NCBI GenBank assembly: GCA_947374315.1 | Contig: CANCBK010000102.1 | Span: 1 to 5,297 of the forward strand | Reading direction: 5' to 3' | Length of the DNA stretch: 5,297 bases | Origin: Burkholderiaceae bacterium | GTDB taxonomy: Bacteria; Pseudomonadota; Gammaproteobacteria; Burkholderiales; Burkholderiaceae | In this document: positions 1 through 4,648 of the stretch, piece after piece | How positions within the stretch are numbered: position 1 is the first letter of the stretch | Layout: every line of letters begins with the position of its first letter | Translations under genes and position numbers: made by a program | The notes under the pieces: model-generated | The model's database searches: none | What the model saw: only the letters and a program-made list of their open reading frames with translations | What the model was told of the DNA's origin: nothing

Positions 1-69
1 TCCCCAGGCCTCACCTCCTGTTTGGCGATTGCCCAGCATTTAGAGGCACAAATCAAAAGTTCTTTATAA
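1..69 (+). CDS. C-terminal end of an FAD-dependent oxidoreductase, possibly L-2-hydroxyglutarate oxidase type (partial)
   Basis: Frame 1 is open from the window edge to TAA at 67-69 and encodes 22 residues beginning SPGLTSCLAIAQHLEAQI. The motif S-P-G-L-T-[SA]-x-L-A-I-[AG] is what I recall from the C-terminus of the DAO/LhgO family of FAD enzymes, where it lies in the FAD-binding fold just before the final helix. These enzymes oxidise 2-hydroxy acids such as L-2-hydroxyglutarate and pass the electrons to quinone or oxygen. Only this tail is visible, so the family call rests on one motif; the 5' part lies before the window. The stop codon lies inside the -10 element proposed for the downstream tRNA gene, so the two genes are packed with almost no spacer. 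Confidence 0.55.
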   Translation, partial: SPGLTSCLAIAQHLEAQIKSSL

Positions 70-70
70 T
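65..70 (+). promoter_or_regulatory. -10 element of the tRNA-Ser promoter
   Basis: A perfect TATAAT hexamer at 65-70 ends 18 bp before the mature tRNA 5' end, so transcription would start near 77 and give a short 5' leader for RNase P to remove. No good -35 box is visible: the best candidate is TTAGAG at 40-45 with a long 19-bp spacer. The hexamer overlaps the TAA stop (67-69) of the preceding gene. Confidence 0.5.
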
Positions 71-88
71 CTAGGACTCAAATCGCAA

Positions 89-178
89 GGAAGAGTGGCA
101 GAGCGGTTGAATGCACCAGTCTTGAAAACTGGCGAGGATGAAAGTCCTCCGTGAGTTCGAATCTCACCTCTTCCGCCA
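89..178 (+). tRNA. tRNA-Ser (anticodon UGA)
   Basis: This 90-nt class II tRNA has its CCA encoded. The acceptor stem GGAAGAG (89-95) pairs with CTCTTCC (168-174), followed by discriminator G175 and CCA 176-178. The anticodon arm is CCAGT (116-120), loop CTTGAAA (121-127), ACTGG (128-132), with anticodon TGA at 123-125, which reads UCA and other UCN serine codons. A long variable arm (gaggatgaaagtcctc) and the T arm GTGAG-TTCGAAT-CTCAC complete the fold. The long variable arm is diagnostic of tRNA-Ser or tRNA-Leu, and the anticodon settles serine. tRNA-Ser 3' ends are frequent integration targets for islands, which matters for the accessory-looking genes downstream. Confidence 0.98.
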
Positions 179-189
179 TACATGACAGC

Positions 190-220
190 AGAGCCCCTAA
201 CCACGGGGCTCTTTGTTTTT
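190..220 (+). terminator. Intrinsic terminator of tRNA-Ser
   Basis: AGAGCCCC (190-197) pairs perfectly with GGGGCTCT (205-212) across a 7-nt loop and is followed by a T-rich tail TTTGTTTTT (212-220). It lies 11 nt after the tRNA CCA. The opposite strand has no T tract after the stem, so it acts in one direction only. Confidence 0.88.
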
Positions 221-228
221 GGGGCCCT

Positions 229-252
229 TCTACCCACCACTCTACCCACCAC
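229..252. repeat. Perfect 12-bp tandem duplication TCTACCCACCAC x2
   Basis: The 12-mer TCTACCCACCAC occurs at 229-240 and again directly at 241-252 without mismatch. It lies 50 bp downstream of the tRNA-Ser 3' end, just beyond the terminator. Repeats containing TACCCACC are, as I recall, seen between a tRNA attachment site and the integrase gene of some integrated elements, where they could serve as integrase arm sites. No integrase is present here, so a relic of a lost element is only a possibility. Confidence 0.8.
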
Positions 253-338
253 CAAAACATTGCCTCAAAAGGTCGCCAGAAAAGCGCGCTATTAAGATTT
301 CCTGGGGCGCCGTTCAAAGGCGCTTATACGCAAGAAAC

Positions 339-545
339 TTAGCTCAATCGAGCCTTATTGGCGCACTGCAGGGATTCAAGTAGAGTCTTTTCAAAATCCT
401 GCCAGCTAATTATCCTACCCAGACCTTGGCTGAGGTATTGGTATTTTTTCGAATCGACCTGGAGGGCGACTCCAAGGCGCATGTCATCAGACGAAGCCAT
501 ACAAATGGGATGCCCCCCATTCTGATGGACTAGTACTATTTTCAT
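339..545 (-). CDS. Hypothetical 68-aa protein
   Basis: I do not recognise this protein. It is a soluble, mixed-composition polypeptide with no signal peptide or membrane segment. The start MKIVLVHQNGG looks like an opening beta strand, and the second half (residues about 45-65) looks like one amphipathic helix with WQDFEKTLLESL. The ATG at 545 has only a weak upstream AGG about 10 nt away. A hairpin GCTC-AATC-GAGC (342-353) covers the last codons and is followed on the minus strand by a short T-containing stretch, which might weakly terminate it. The residue mix is protein-like and the frame is not a shadow of any other gene, but nothing proves expression. Confidence 0.5.
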   Translation of the reverse strand: MKIVLVHQNGGHPICMASSDDMRLGVALQVDSKKYQYLSQGLGRIISWQDFEKTLLESLQCANKARLS

Positions 546-765
546 TATTTATTAACCTATAAATGATCTGCGCCAAGCGCATGAAGGGATGTCTACTTGG
601 CATATGACGCAGGGTTTGGCAAATCTCAAAGATAACTTAATCCAATGATTCTGGTCTTGCAATAACAACAACTAGGGATGTAATTATTTTTGGTGAATTG
701 CTAGACTGTCCTTAGATCCAATTATTCAGAAGCACTTTTTACGGATCTACTTGGAGAAAAGTATT
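546..765. other. Gene-poor spacer with an imperfect stem-loop (568-612)
   Basis: No convincing gene lies between the divergent ORFs here. The most visible structure is a dyad: CTGCG (568-572) against CGCAG (608-612), with GCCAAG (572-577) against CTTGGC (596-601) inside it and an 18-nt loop. The two stems stack on the 5' side and are separated by a small bulge on the 3' side. It has no T tract, so it is not a terminator; an operator or a small structured RNA element is conceivable. No good -35/-10 pair was found in this spacer. Confidence 0.3.
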
Positions 766-837
766 TTGATTATTTTTGCCGTTATTGTCGTTGTAGGTTT
801 TGTTTGGCCAACCGTTGCCATCTATGCCTTTACTTAA
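766..837 (+). CDS. Possible 23-aa single-pass membrane peptide
   Basis: A TTG at 766 opens a 23-codon frame ending TAA 835-837 that encodes MIIFAVIVVVGFVWP followed by TVAIYAFT, almost wholly hydrophobic and long enough for one membrane helix. A Shine-Dalgarno-like TTGGAG (751-756) lies 9 nt before the TTG, a good spacing. It lies about 65 bp upstream of the two-helix membrane protein at 903 on the same strand and could share its transcript. Against it: the start is TTG, the peptide is tiny, and the frame is open further upstream (to 697) without a better start. It resembles the small hydrophobic peptides of bacterial inner membranes only in general character. Confidence 0.35.
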   Translation: MIIFAVIVVVGFVWPTVAIYAFT

Positions 838-876
838 ATGCACTAGATTGCAATTGACTTGGAACAAAGGCCAAAT

Positions 877-906
877 ATGTTTATGGCCGTAGACTGCCTC
901 ATATGA
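877..906 (+). CDS. Possible 9-codon leader ORF coupled to the 903 gene
   Basis: ATG at 877 reads MFMAVDCLI and stops at TGA 904-906, overlapping the ATG (903-905) of the next gene as ATGA. An AAAGG (866-870) stands 6 nt before the 877 ATG and is the only decent ribosome-binding site in the area, while the 903 start has none of its own. This suggests that ribosomes load at 877 and re-initiate at 903. The peptide itself shows no regulatory codon run. A short frame like this can occur by chance, so the call is tentative. Confidence 0.25.
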   Translation: MFMAVDCLI

Positions 907-1217
907 GAACACTATTCAAAAAATTACCCGGTTTCAAAATACAAGAACCTGGCTTCGAGGCAAGAATTCTTCAGCATATATTTGGGATATTTATAACGGG
1001 AGCTGCCTGCATCTCCCTTCCATCAATCTTGGTTAGATTTCTCCCTCATGAGGGAATTCAATCATCACCAGAAATGATTAACATTTTCACGATTGCCAGC
1101 CTTATCATTTATGCGCTTGCAATATCCACAATCGGAATAGGCGCTCTTATCGTAAAGATGATGAAGGGCCCAGCTTATGTTGCTGATGCCTATTACTTAG
1201 ACGATCTGGATATTTAG
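903..1217 (+). CDS. Hypothetical inner-membrane protein with two transmembrane helices, 104 aa
   Basis: The protein has a basic N-terminus (RTLFKKLPGFK), a first hydrophobic helix at about residues 26-47, a short loop with HEGIQSSPE, a second helix at about 61-84 (IFTIASLIIYALAISTIGIG), and an acidic C-terminal tail GPAYVADAYYLDDLD. Positive residues on both outer flanks (K6, K7, R21 and K85, K88) suggest that both ends face the cytoplasm. The GPxYVADAY tail is the most specific-looking part, and I cannot assign it a function. The ATG at 903 lacks a Shine-Dalgarno sequence and overlaps the stop of a 9-codon frame as ATGA. Codon choice and composition resemble the neighbours, so it is probably a real gene. 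Confidence 0.65.
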   Translation: MRTLFKKLPGFKIQEPGFEARILQHIFGIFITGAACISLPSILVRFLPHEGIQSSPEMINIFTIASLIIYALAISTIGIGALIVKMMKGPAYVADAYYLDDLDI

Positions 1218-1325
1218 CTTCTATAGAATTCCACCCATCTAGAAATTTCCATCCGGCCCATAGGCCAATATGGCTTATACCCTCTCGATTAAGGGCGGTG
1301 GATGACTATCCTGAAAAAACTAGAT

Positions 1326-1580
1326 CTAAAAAGACAAGGGATCAATCTTTGCCTTTGGTTTTGTAGGAATTTTATTTGCGTGAATAGTTGTTGTTTTGGA
1401 TACGCGAGCTGAGGGTAACAGGCCCAAGTAAATGGAAAAGAGTAATAACAGGCCAATGATAATTATTGGCAAAGGTTTGTATGCACCAGATATGCTAAGC
1501 AATAGAAATCCAACAATTGAAACAATGCAAGCAGCAGCCTTCAACTTGATGTCGCGATAGGACTGTTTAGAGAAAACCAT
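1326..1580 (-). CDS. Small membrane protein with two transmembrane helices, 84 aa
   Basis: Two hydrophobic helices span about residues 14-34 (KAAACIVSIVGFLLLSISGA) and 37-56 (LPIIIIGLLLLFSIYLGLLP), joined by a very short turn (YKP). A basic hydrophilic tail of about 28 residues follows (SARVSKTTTI, NKIPTKPKAKID), so both ends probably face the cytoplasm. I chose the ATG at 1580 over an upstream in-frame ATG at 1607 because it overlaps the stop of the zinc-ribbon gene as TAATG, the classic re-initiation arrangement. The longer form would add nine residues and overlap that gene by 28 bp. The function is unknown; co-translation with a zinc-ribbon membrane protein suggests that the two form one small membrane assembly. 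Confidence 0.75.
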   Translation of the reverse strand: MVFSKQSYRDIKLKAAACIVSIVGFLLLSISGAYKPLPIIIIGLLLLFSIYLGLLPSARVSKTTTIHANKIPTKPKAKIDPLSF

Positions 1581-1759
1581 TATGGTAAATACCTCATAAC
1601 CACCCATCCGAATGCGCTTACTAGAAGCATGACGGCAAATGCAAGTAGAGAAAAATCAAGATAGACTTTTCCACGAGAATTGTCTCTTCCGCAAACACTG
1701 CAAAACCTTGGATTTTGGATTAAGTGAGCGCCACATCTGTCACATTCGATTCTTTTCAT
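1580..1759 (-). CDS. Zinc-ribbon protein with one C-terminal transmembrane helix, 59 aa
   Basis: The protein begins MKRIECDRCGAHL and carries two CxxC knuckles, C6-x2-C9 and C20-x2-C23, ten residues apart (FCSVCGRDN), which form a rubredoxin-type zinc ribbon. After a short linker (SRGKVYLDF) comes one hydrophobic helix at about residues 36-55 (FSLLAFAVMLLVSAFGWVVM), ending RYLP. The knuckle, rich in Arg and Lys, should lie on the cytoplasmic side. Small zinc-ribbon plus membrane-helix proteins of this plan are common but mostly of unknown role. Its TAA shares an A with the ATG of the next gene (TAATG at 1578-1582), so the two genes form an operon. No clear Shine-Dalgarno sequence precedes ATG 1759. 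The four cysteines and the neat gene junction make it convincing despite its size. Confidence 0.8.
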   Translation of the reverse strand: MKRIECDRCGAHLIQNPRFCSVCGRDNSRGKVYLDFSLLAFAVMLLVSAFGWVVMRYLP

Positions 1760-1816
1760 CTGAGGCCATTTTTTATTTTTTTGAGGCTCAATTGTCAGAG
1801 TATGCCTAAGGCTTGT

Positions 1817-1845
1817 ATATAACTAATATTAGGGATGAAGTTCAA
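1817..1845 (-). promoter_or_regulatory. Candidate promoter of the zinc-ribbon operon
   Basis: Read on the minus strand, TTGAAC (1845-1840) is followed by a 17-bp spacer and TTATAT (1822-1817), with TATATA one base further on. A start near 1810 would give a leader of about 50 nt before ATG 1759. The -35 matches TTGACA well; the -10 is mediocre. It stands back to back with the candidate promoter of the Rieske operon. Confidence 0.35.
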
Positions 1846-1867
1846 ATAGTTTTCAGGATGACTTGTA

Positions 1868-1897
1868 TTGATGTAGGTCAAGACAGAGAAATCTAAT
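1868..1897 (+). promoter_or_regulatory. Candidate promoter of the Rieske/HD-GYP operon
   Basis: TTGATG (1868-1873), an 18-bp spacer and TCTAAT (1892-1897, five of six matches to TATAAT) form a plausible sigma-70 promoter. Transcription would begin near 1904, leaving about 35 nt before the ATG at 1940. That leader contains no recognisable Shine-Dalgarno sequence; instead a two-codon frame ATG-AAT-TGA (1931-1939) directly abuts the start codon. Confidence 0.4.
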
Positions 1898-1939
1898 CGG
1901 TGCAGTATTGAGCCCCTGACTCACTGCCGAATGAATTGA

Positions 1940-2596
1940 ATGAATCTAGATAATAAAAGTGATTGTTGTAATGGGTCTAGCTGCTGCGCCATCTCCAATA
2001 CATCAAGCGTTGATATTGAAAAGCGTCGCGCTCTTATTGCTACTTCATTAGCTGGAGGAATAGGCGTATCCGCACTTGCTATCCCCTTGTTGACATCATT
2101 AATGCCATCGGAAAGAGCAAGAGCTGCTGGATCTCCCATTGAGATCGATATTGCTGGGATGAACCCAGGGGAAATGCGAACCTCAGAGTGGCGGGGTAAG
2201 CCAGTATGGGTGGTACGTCGCACGCCCGAAATGATTGCCGATCTTGATGCTATTTCATCACAATTGGCGGATCCAAATTCACAAAGAAACCAGGCGGAAT
2301 TTACCCCCGAGTATGCCCGCAACGTTTACCGCTCCATCAACCCTGAGTACATGGTTGCGGTAGGTATATGCACGCATTTAGGATGTTCGCCTGTTCAAAA
2401 GTTTTCTAAAGAACCGGAACCATCGCTACCCAAAGATTGGGCGGGCGGATTTTTCTGTCCATGCCATGGATCCACCTTTGATTTGGCGGGACGCGTTTAC
2501 AAAAATAAGCCGGCACCTGATAACTTGGCCGTCCCTCCGCATATGTATTTGAGTGAAACTATCATCCGAATTGGTGAAGACGGCAGTACCAGTTGA
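1940..2596 (+). CDS. petA: Ubiquinol-cytochrome c reductase iron-sulfur subunit (Rieske protein), without adjacent petB/petC
   Basis: This 218-aa protein is the Rieske [2Fe-2S] subunit of the cytochrome bc1 complex, which passes electrons from ubiquinol to cytochrome c1 at the periplasmic face. Cluster motifs are complete: CTHLGC (144-149) and CPCHGS (173-178). By family knowledge C144, H146, C173 and H176 bind the cluster and C149-C175 form the disulfide. A Tat-like twin arginine (E27-KRRALI) precedes the single membrane anchor (about 34-55), followed by the hinge PSERARAAG. FDLAGRVYKNKPAPDNLAVPPH is typical of the betaproteobacterial family. Unusual points are a leader of about 26 residues with two CC pairs (SDCCNGSSCC, residues 7-16), no Shine-Dalgarno sequence, and the absence of the cytochrome b and c1 genes. 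Downstream it overlaps an HD-GYP gene by 4 nt. It may be a second Rieske paralog, which cannot be shown from this window. Confidence 0.95.
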   Translation: MNLDNKSDCCNGSSCCAISNTSSVDIEKRRALIATSLAGGIGVSALAIPLLTSLMPSERARAAGSPIEIDIAGMNPGEMRTSEWRGKPVWVVRRTPEMIADLDAISSQLADPNSQRNQAEFTPEYARNVYRSINPEYMVAVGICTHLGCSPVQKFSKEPEPSLPKDWAGGFFCPCHGSTFDLAGRVYKNKPAPDNLAVPPHMYLSETIIRIGEDGSTS

Positions 2597-3219
2597 TCAT
2601 TCTTGGTGATCCATTGATAAGCAAATTCATTTCCAGAGTAAGTGTTGATGGATTGGAATGGCTAAATCATGGCGCACGCGTGAGAAATTATTTTCAAAGT
2701 CTATTGATCAAAGTAGGGCAATCGGATTCACCCAAGCACTACGTATCGAATTCAAATATAGAAATATTTTCTAGTGCCGCTCAGTTTCACGATATTGGAA
2801 AAACTCAGGTACCAAATCGGATACTGAACTATCCCGGCGCACTATCGCTTGAGGATCGCGCGGTGATCGAGGGGCATGCTATACATGGCGAATCTATTCT
2901 GAGCGGTTTTAAAGTTAAAAATCCCCATTTGTATTTTGCCCTCAGTGCCGCCATGCAGATGGCTGCAAGTCACCATGAAAGGTGGGATGGCGCCGGATAC
3001 CCAAGACGATTAATCAGCGAGCGCATTCCCTTGCTCGGTCGTATTATCTCGATTGCCGATATGTATGATGCGCTCACAAGTATCAGGGCATATAAAAAAG
3101 CATGGAGCCATACTGACGCGTGCGATCAAATCATTTCTCATAGTGGAACTAGGTTTGACCCGCATATTGTGAAAGCTTTTATTGATGATCGCCAAAACTT
3201 TCTGGCGCTTTCTAAGTGA
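2593..3219 (+). CDS. Stand-alone HD-GYP domain protein (probable cyclic-di-GMP phosphodiesterase)
   Basis: HD-GYP proteins hydrolyse cyclic di-GMP through a metal centre. The 208-aa product is essentially only this domain. Visible in order are the first histidine region (N25-H-G-A-R-V), FHDIGK (65-70), the conserved H95 in EGHAIHGES, HHERWDGAGYP (127-137, carrying the GYP motif), RIISIADMYDALTSIRAYK (150-168) and GTRFDPHIVKAF (185-196). All metal-ligand histidines and aspartates that I would expect appear intact, so the domain is probably active. There is no receiver, PAS or membrane part, so the sensory input must be separate. Start: TTG at 2593 overlaps the Rieske stop as TTGA, implying translational coupling; a second TTG at codon 8 is an alternative. 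Its stop overlaps the next ATG as TGATG. Why it is fused into a Rieske operon is unknown. Confidence 0.9.
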   Translation: MIILGDPLISKFISRVSVDGLEWLNHGARVRNYFQSLLIKVGQSDSPKHYVSNSNIEIFSSAAQFHDIGKTQVPNRILNYPGALSLEDRAVIEGHAIHGESILSGFKVKNPHLYFALSAAMQMAASHHERWDGAGYPRRLISERIPLLGRIISIADMYDALTSIRAYKKAWSHTDACDQIISHSGTRFDPHIVKAFIDDRQNFLALSK

Positions 3220-3599
3220 TGAGGTTAGCATGTTTGCTGTTAGCCATTTTAGTTGCTAACTTCATTCAAATCACGTCTTGCTATGCTGAAGAATCAATTG
3301 CCTTAAATGCATTGCCAATAAATGGGCGGGTGGTTATGGGCGTGGCAAAAATTACCCAGTTCATCTCAAATACACATCCTGTTTTAACGATAGATCAGGC
3401 CTCAGATAGAGCCGTTATTGAGTGGGATGATTTTTCGTTAGGAAGAAATGCAATCATCAACTTAATCGTGCCAAAGCCTACTAGTAGCACTCTAATGCGT
3501 GTAGTGGGTAGCTCAAATACCGAAATAAACGGTAAGATTCATTCAAACGGCCAGCTTATATTAAGCGCGCCTCCCCAGGTAAAGCCTTTACTTCCTTAG
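3219..3599 (+). CDS. Secreted or lipid-anchored protein with the first part of a two-partner-secretion (haemagglutination) domain, truncated
   Basis: This 126-aa protein has a signal peptide (LACLLLAILVANFIQ) followed either by a lipobox-like ITS-C21 or by a type I cleavage site after YA23. Residues 30-115 match the start of the filamentous-haemagglutinin N-terminal (TPS) domain, which targets large exoproteins to a TpsB outer-membrane channel: LPINGRVVMGVAKI, LTIDQASDRAVIEWDDFSLG, MRVVGSSNTEINGKIHSNGQL. It stops at 126, just where the family has its NPNG motif; here the residues are SAPPQV. The usual domain is about 250 residues and is followed by a long beta-helix passenger, both absent. 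ATG 3219 forms TGATG with the HD-GYP stop; a GTG at 3216 is a one-codon alternative. The 3' end overlaps the convergent AraC gene by 12 bp. It may be a decayed exoprotein or a genuine stub. Confidence 0.72.
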   Translation: MRLACLLLAILVANFIQITSCYAEESIALNALPINGRVVMGVAKITQFISNTHPVLTIDQASDRAVIEWDDFSLGRNAIINLIVPKPTSSTLMRVVGSSNTEINGKIHSNGQLILSAPPQVKPLLP

Positions 3600-4580
3600 C
3601 TTTCCTGGCGAGTACCCAAATTTCTTTTTAAAGGCCGTGCTGAAGTGGCTTACATGGCTGTAGCCAGATTTGGCCGAGATAATTTTGAGCGCAGTGGTTT
3701 CGGTCGAGAGAGCTAGATGCGCCTCGTCAAGACGTTTGGATAATAAAAAGGTAAATGTGGATTGATGGAATTTTTTCTTAAATTCAGCATCGAGCGTGCG
3801 TATTGAAATGTGATGATGCTTGGCGATTTCAGACAAAGAGTCTGAATTGCCATTAATGGAAGATAGCAACTTATGAAGCTCATCCAAATGACCATTTAAC
3901 TTATTGGAGAATTCTTGGCCAGAATTGAGTGCGTCAATATTCATTAAGCCAGCCAGGTATTCCATAATTTTTACTTGCACATAAAAATTATTATTTCTCT
4001 CGATATTCGCTTCTAAGATGGTGGAATAGAGAGGTAGCCTAATGCTTAAGGGAGTGCTTTTTAGCCGATGGTGTGGTGAGGAATTGAGTTCCAGTGTATT
4101 AAACAGGGTTCCAACCGCTACATTCCCGATAAGTTGCCGAAGACCCTCTTCAGGAATCCTAAAGTGAATCAGCTCGATCTTTGGCGAACCATAAATACAC
4201 AGTTGTGAATTTAAGTGATCGGTAAATGAGAAGAGCTCGCTATCGGGCCCGACAATTATTTCGCGATCTTCGGAATCGTCGTGAAACCCGATACTTCCAC
4301 CAAATACGCTGCGAACGGTAAATGACTTAGAGGGATATTCGGACTCCAGAAGGGCGAAGGGAATGCGCCTTCCAATGGCCTTGTTGCTTAGCGAAAATTT
4401 CCAACGAAAGACTGTAATACCAAGGCCAAGTTGCTGAGTTTCTAGCTGAATACTTCCTAGGCTGGGATCGAATGGAATTGCTCTGCTAGTCGTTGCTTCG
4501 TTAATTCTAGAAAAGATCACTTCTTCGGCATTTTGACCATCAGGCCACCGAATGCGGTAATCGGCATAGCTATTTTGCAT
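3588..4580 (-). CDS. AraC/XylS-family transcriptional regulator
   Basis: The 330-aa product ends in a typical AraC DNA-binding domain with two helix-turn-helix units: the first at about 248-271 (SLSEIAKHHHISIRTLDAEF) and the second at about 299-321. The latter bears the family signature G-Y-x-H-x-S-H-F-x-x-A-F-K-K-x-F-G-x-S-P. About 230 N-terminal residues precede it, presumably for effector binding or dimerisation. I do not recognise a named subfamily there, and the effector is unknown. The start is ATG 4580, with a weak GGA upstream. The gene is divergent from a small LuxR-type regulator, with a 148-bp shared intergenic region carrying two palindromes, and its 3' end overlaps the haemagglutinin-like gene by 12 bp. 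Autoregulation and control of neighbours are usual for the family but inferred here. Confidence 0.93.
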   Translation of the reverse strand: MQNSYADYRIRWPDGQNAEEVIFSRINEATTSRAIPFDPSLGSIQLETQQLGLGITVFRWKFSLSNKAIGRRIPFALLESEYPSKSFTVRSVFGGSIGFHDDSEDREIIVGPDSELFSFTDHLNSQLCIYGSPKIELIHFRIPEEGLRQLIGNVAVGTLFNTLELNSSPHHRLKSTPLSIRLPLYSTILEANIERNNNFYVQVKIMEYLAGLMNIDALNSGQEFSNKLNGHLDELHKLLSSINGNSDSLSEIAKHHHISIRTLDAEFKKKFHQSTFTFLLSKRLDEAHLALSTETTALKIISAKSGYSHVSHFSTAFKKKFGYSPGKLRK

Positions 4581-4617
4581 GTATCCATTTTACGAATAAT
4601 TGCTTACTTAATCTTGC

Positions 4618-4629
4618 TAATTGCAATTA
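4618..4629. promoter_or_regulatory. 12-bp perfect palindrome TAATTGCAATTA, possible operator
   Basis: TAATTGCAATTA (4618-4629) is a perfect dyad in the shared promoter region of the AraC and LuxR-type genes. It covers the -10 position of the candidate AraC promoter, so a bound protein would block that promoter. AraC proteins usually bind direct repeats, so a symmetric LuxR-type dimer is an alternative binder. Confidence 0.4.
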
Positions 4630-4648
4630 ATCGTATAAAAAATGTCGA
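4620..4648 (-). promoter_or_regulatory. Candidate promoter of the AraC-family gene
   Basis: On the minus strand, TCGACA (4648-4643, five of six to TTGACA), a 17-bp spacer and TGCAAT (4625-4620, four of six) are followed by a leader of about 32 nt to ATG 4580. The -10 is weak, as expected for an activator-dependent promoter, but the match could be chance. Confidence 0.3.

Noticed and set aside
64..317. Two minus-strand frames (63 and 79 aa) and a plus-strand frame (151-342)
   Set aside because: They run across the tRNA-Ser and its terminator, and their products are artefacts of RNA-gene sequence and the ACC-rich repeat.
1218..1325. Possible bidirectional terminator between convergent genes (TTCTATAGAA, GGCCCATAGGCC, GGATGACTATCC)
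   Set aside because: The stems are only 4-5 bp and none is followed by a T tract on either strand.
1581..1607. Nine-residue N-terminal extension of the 84-aa membrane protein from ATG 1607
   Set aside because: It would overlap the zinc-ribbon gene by 28 bp, whereas ATG 1580 makes the standard TAATG junction.
1921..2322. 133-aa open frame antisense to the Rieske gene
   Set aside because: It lies entirely opposite the certain petA coding region and its product has no recognisable motif; it is a shadow of codon usage.
3010..3231. 73-aa minus-strand frame
   Set aside because: It is antisense to the conserved GYP-containing part of the HD-GYP gene, with no independent support.
3713..3895. 60-aa minus-strand frame
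   Set aside because: It is a different frame inside the AraC DNA-binding domain region, which is clearly coding.
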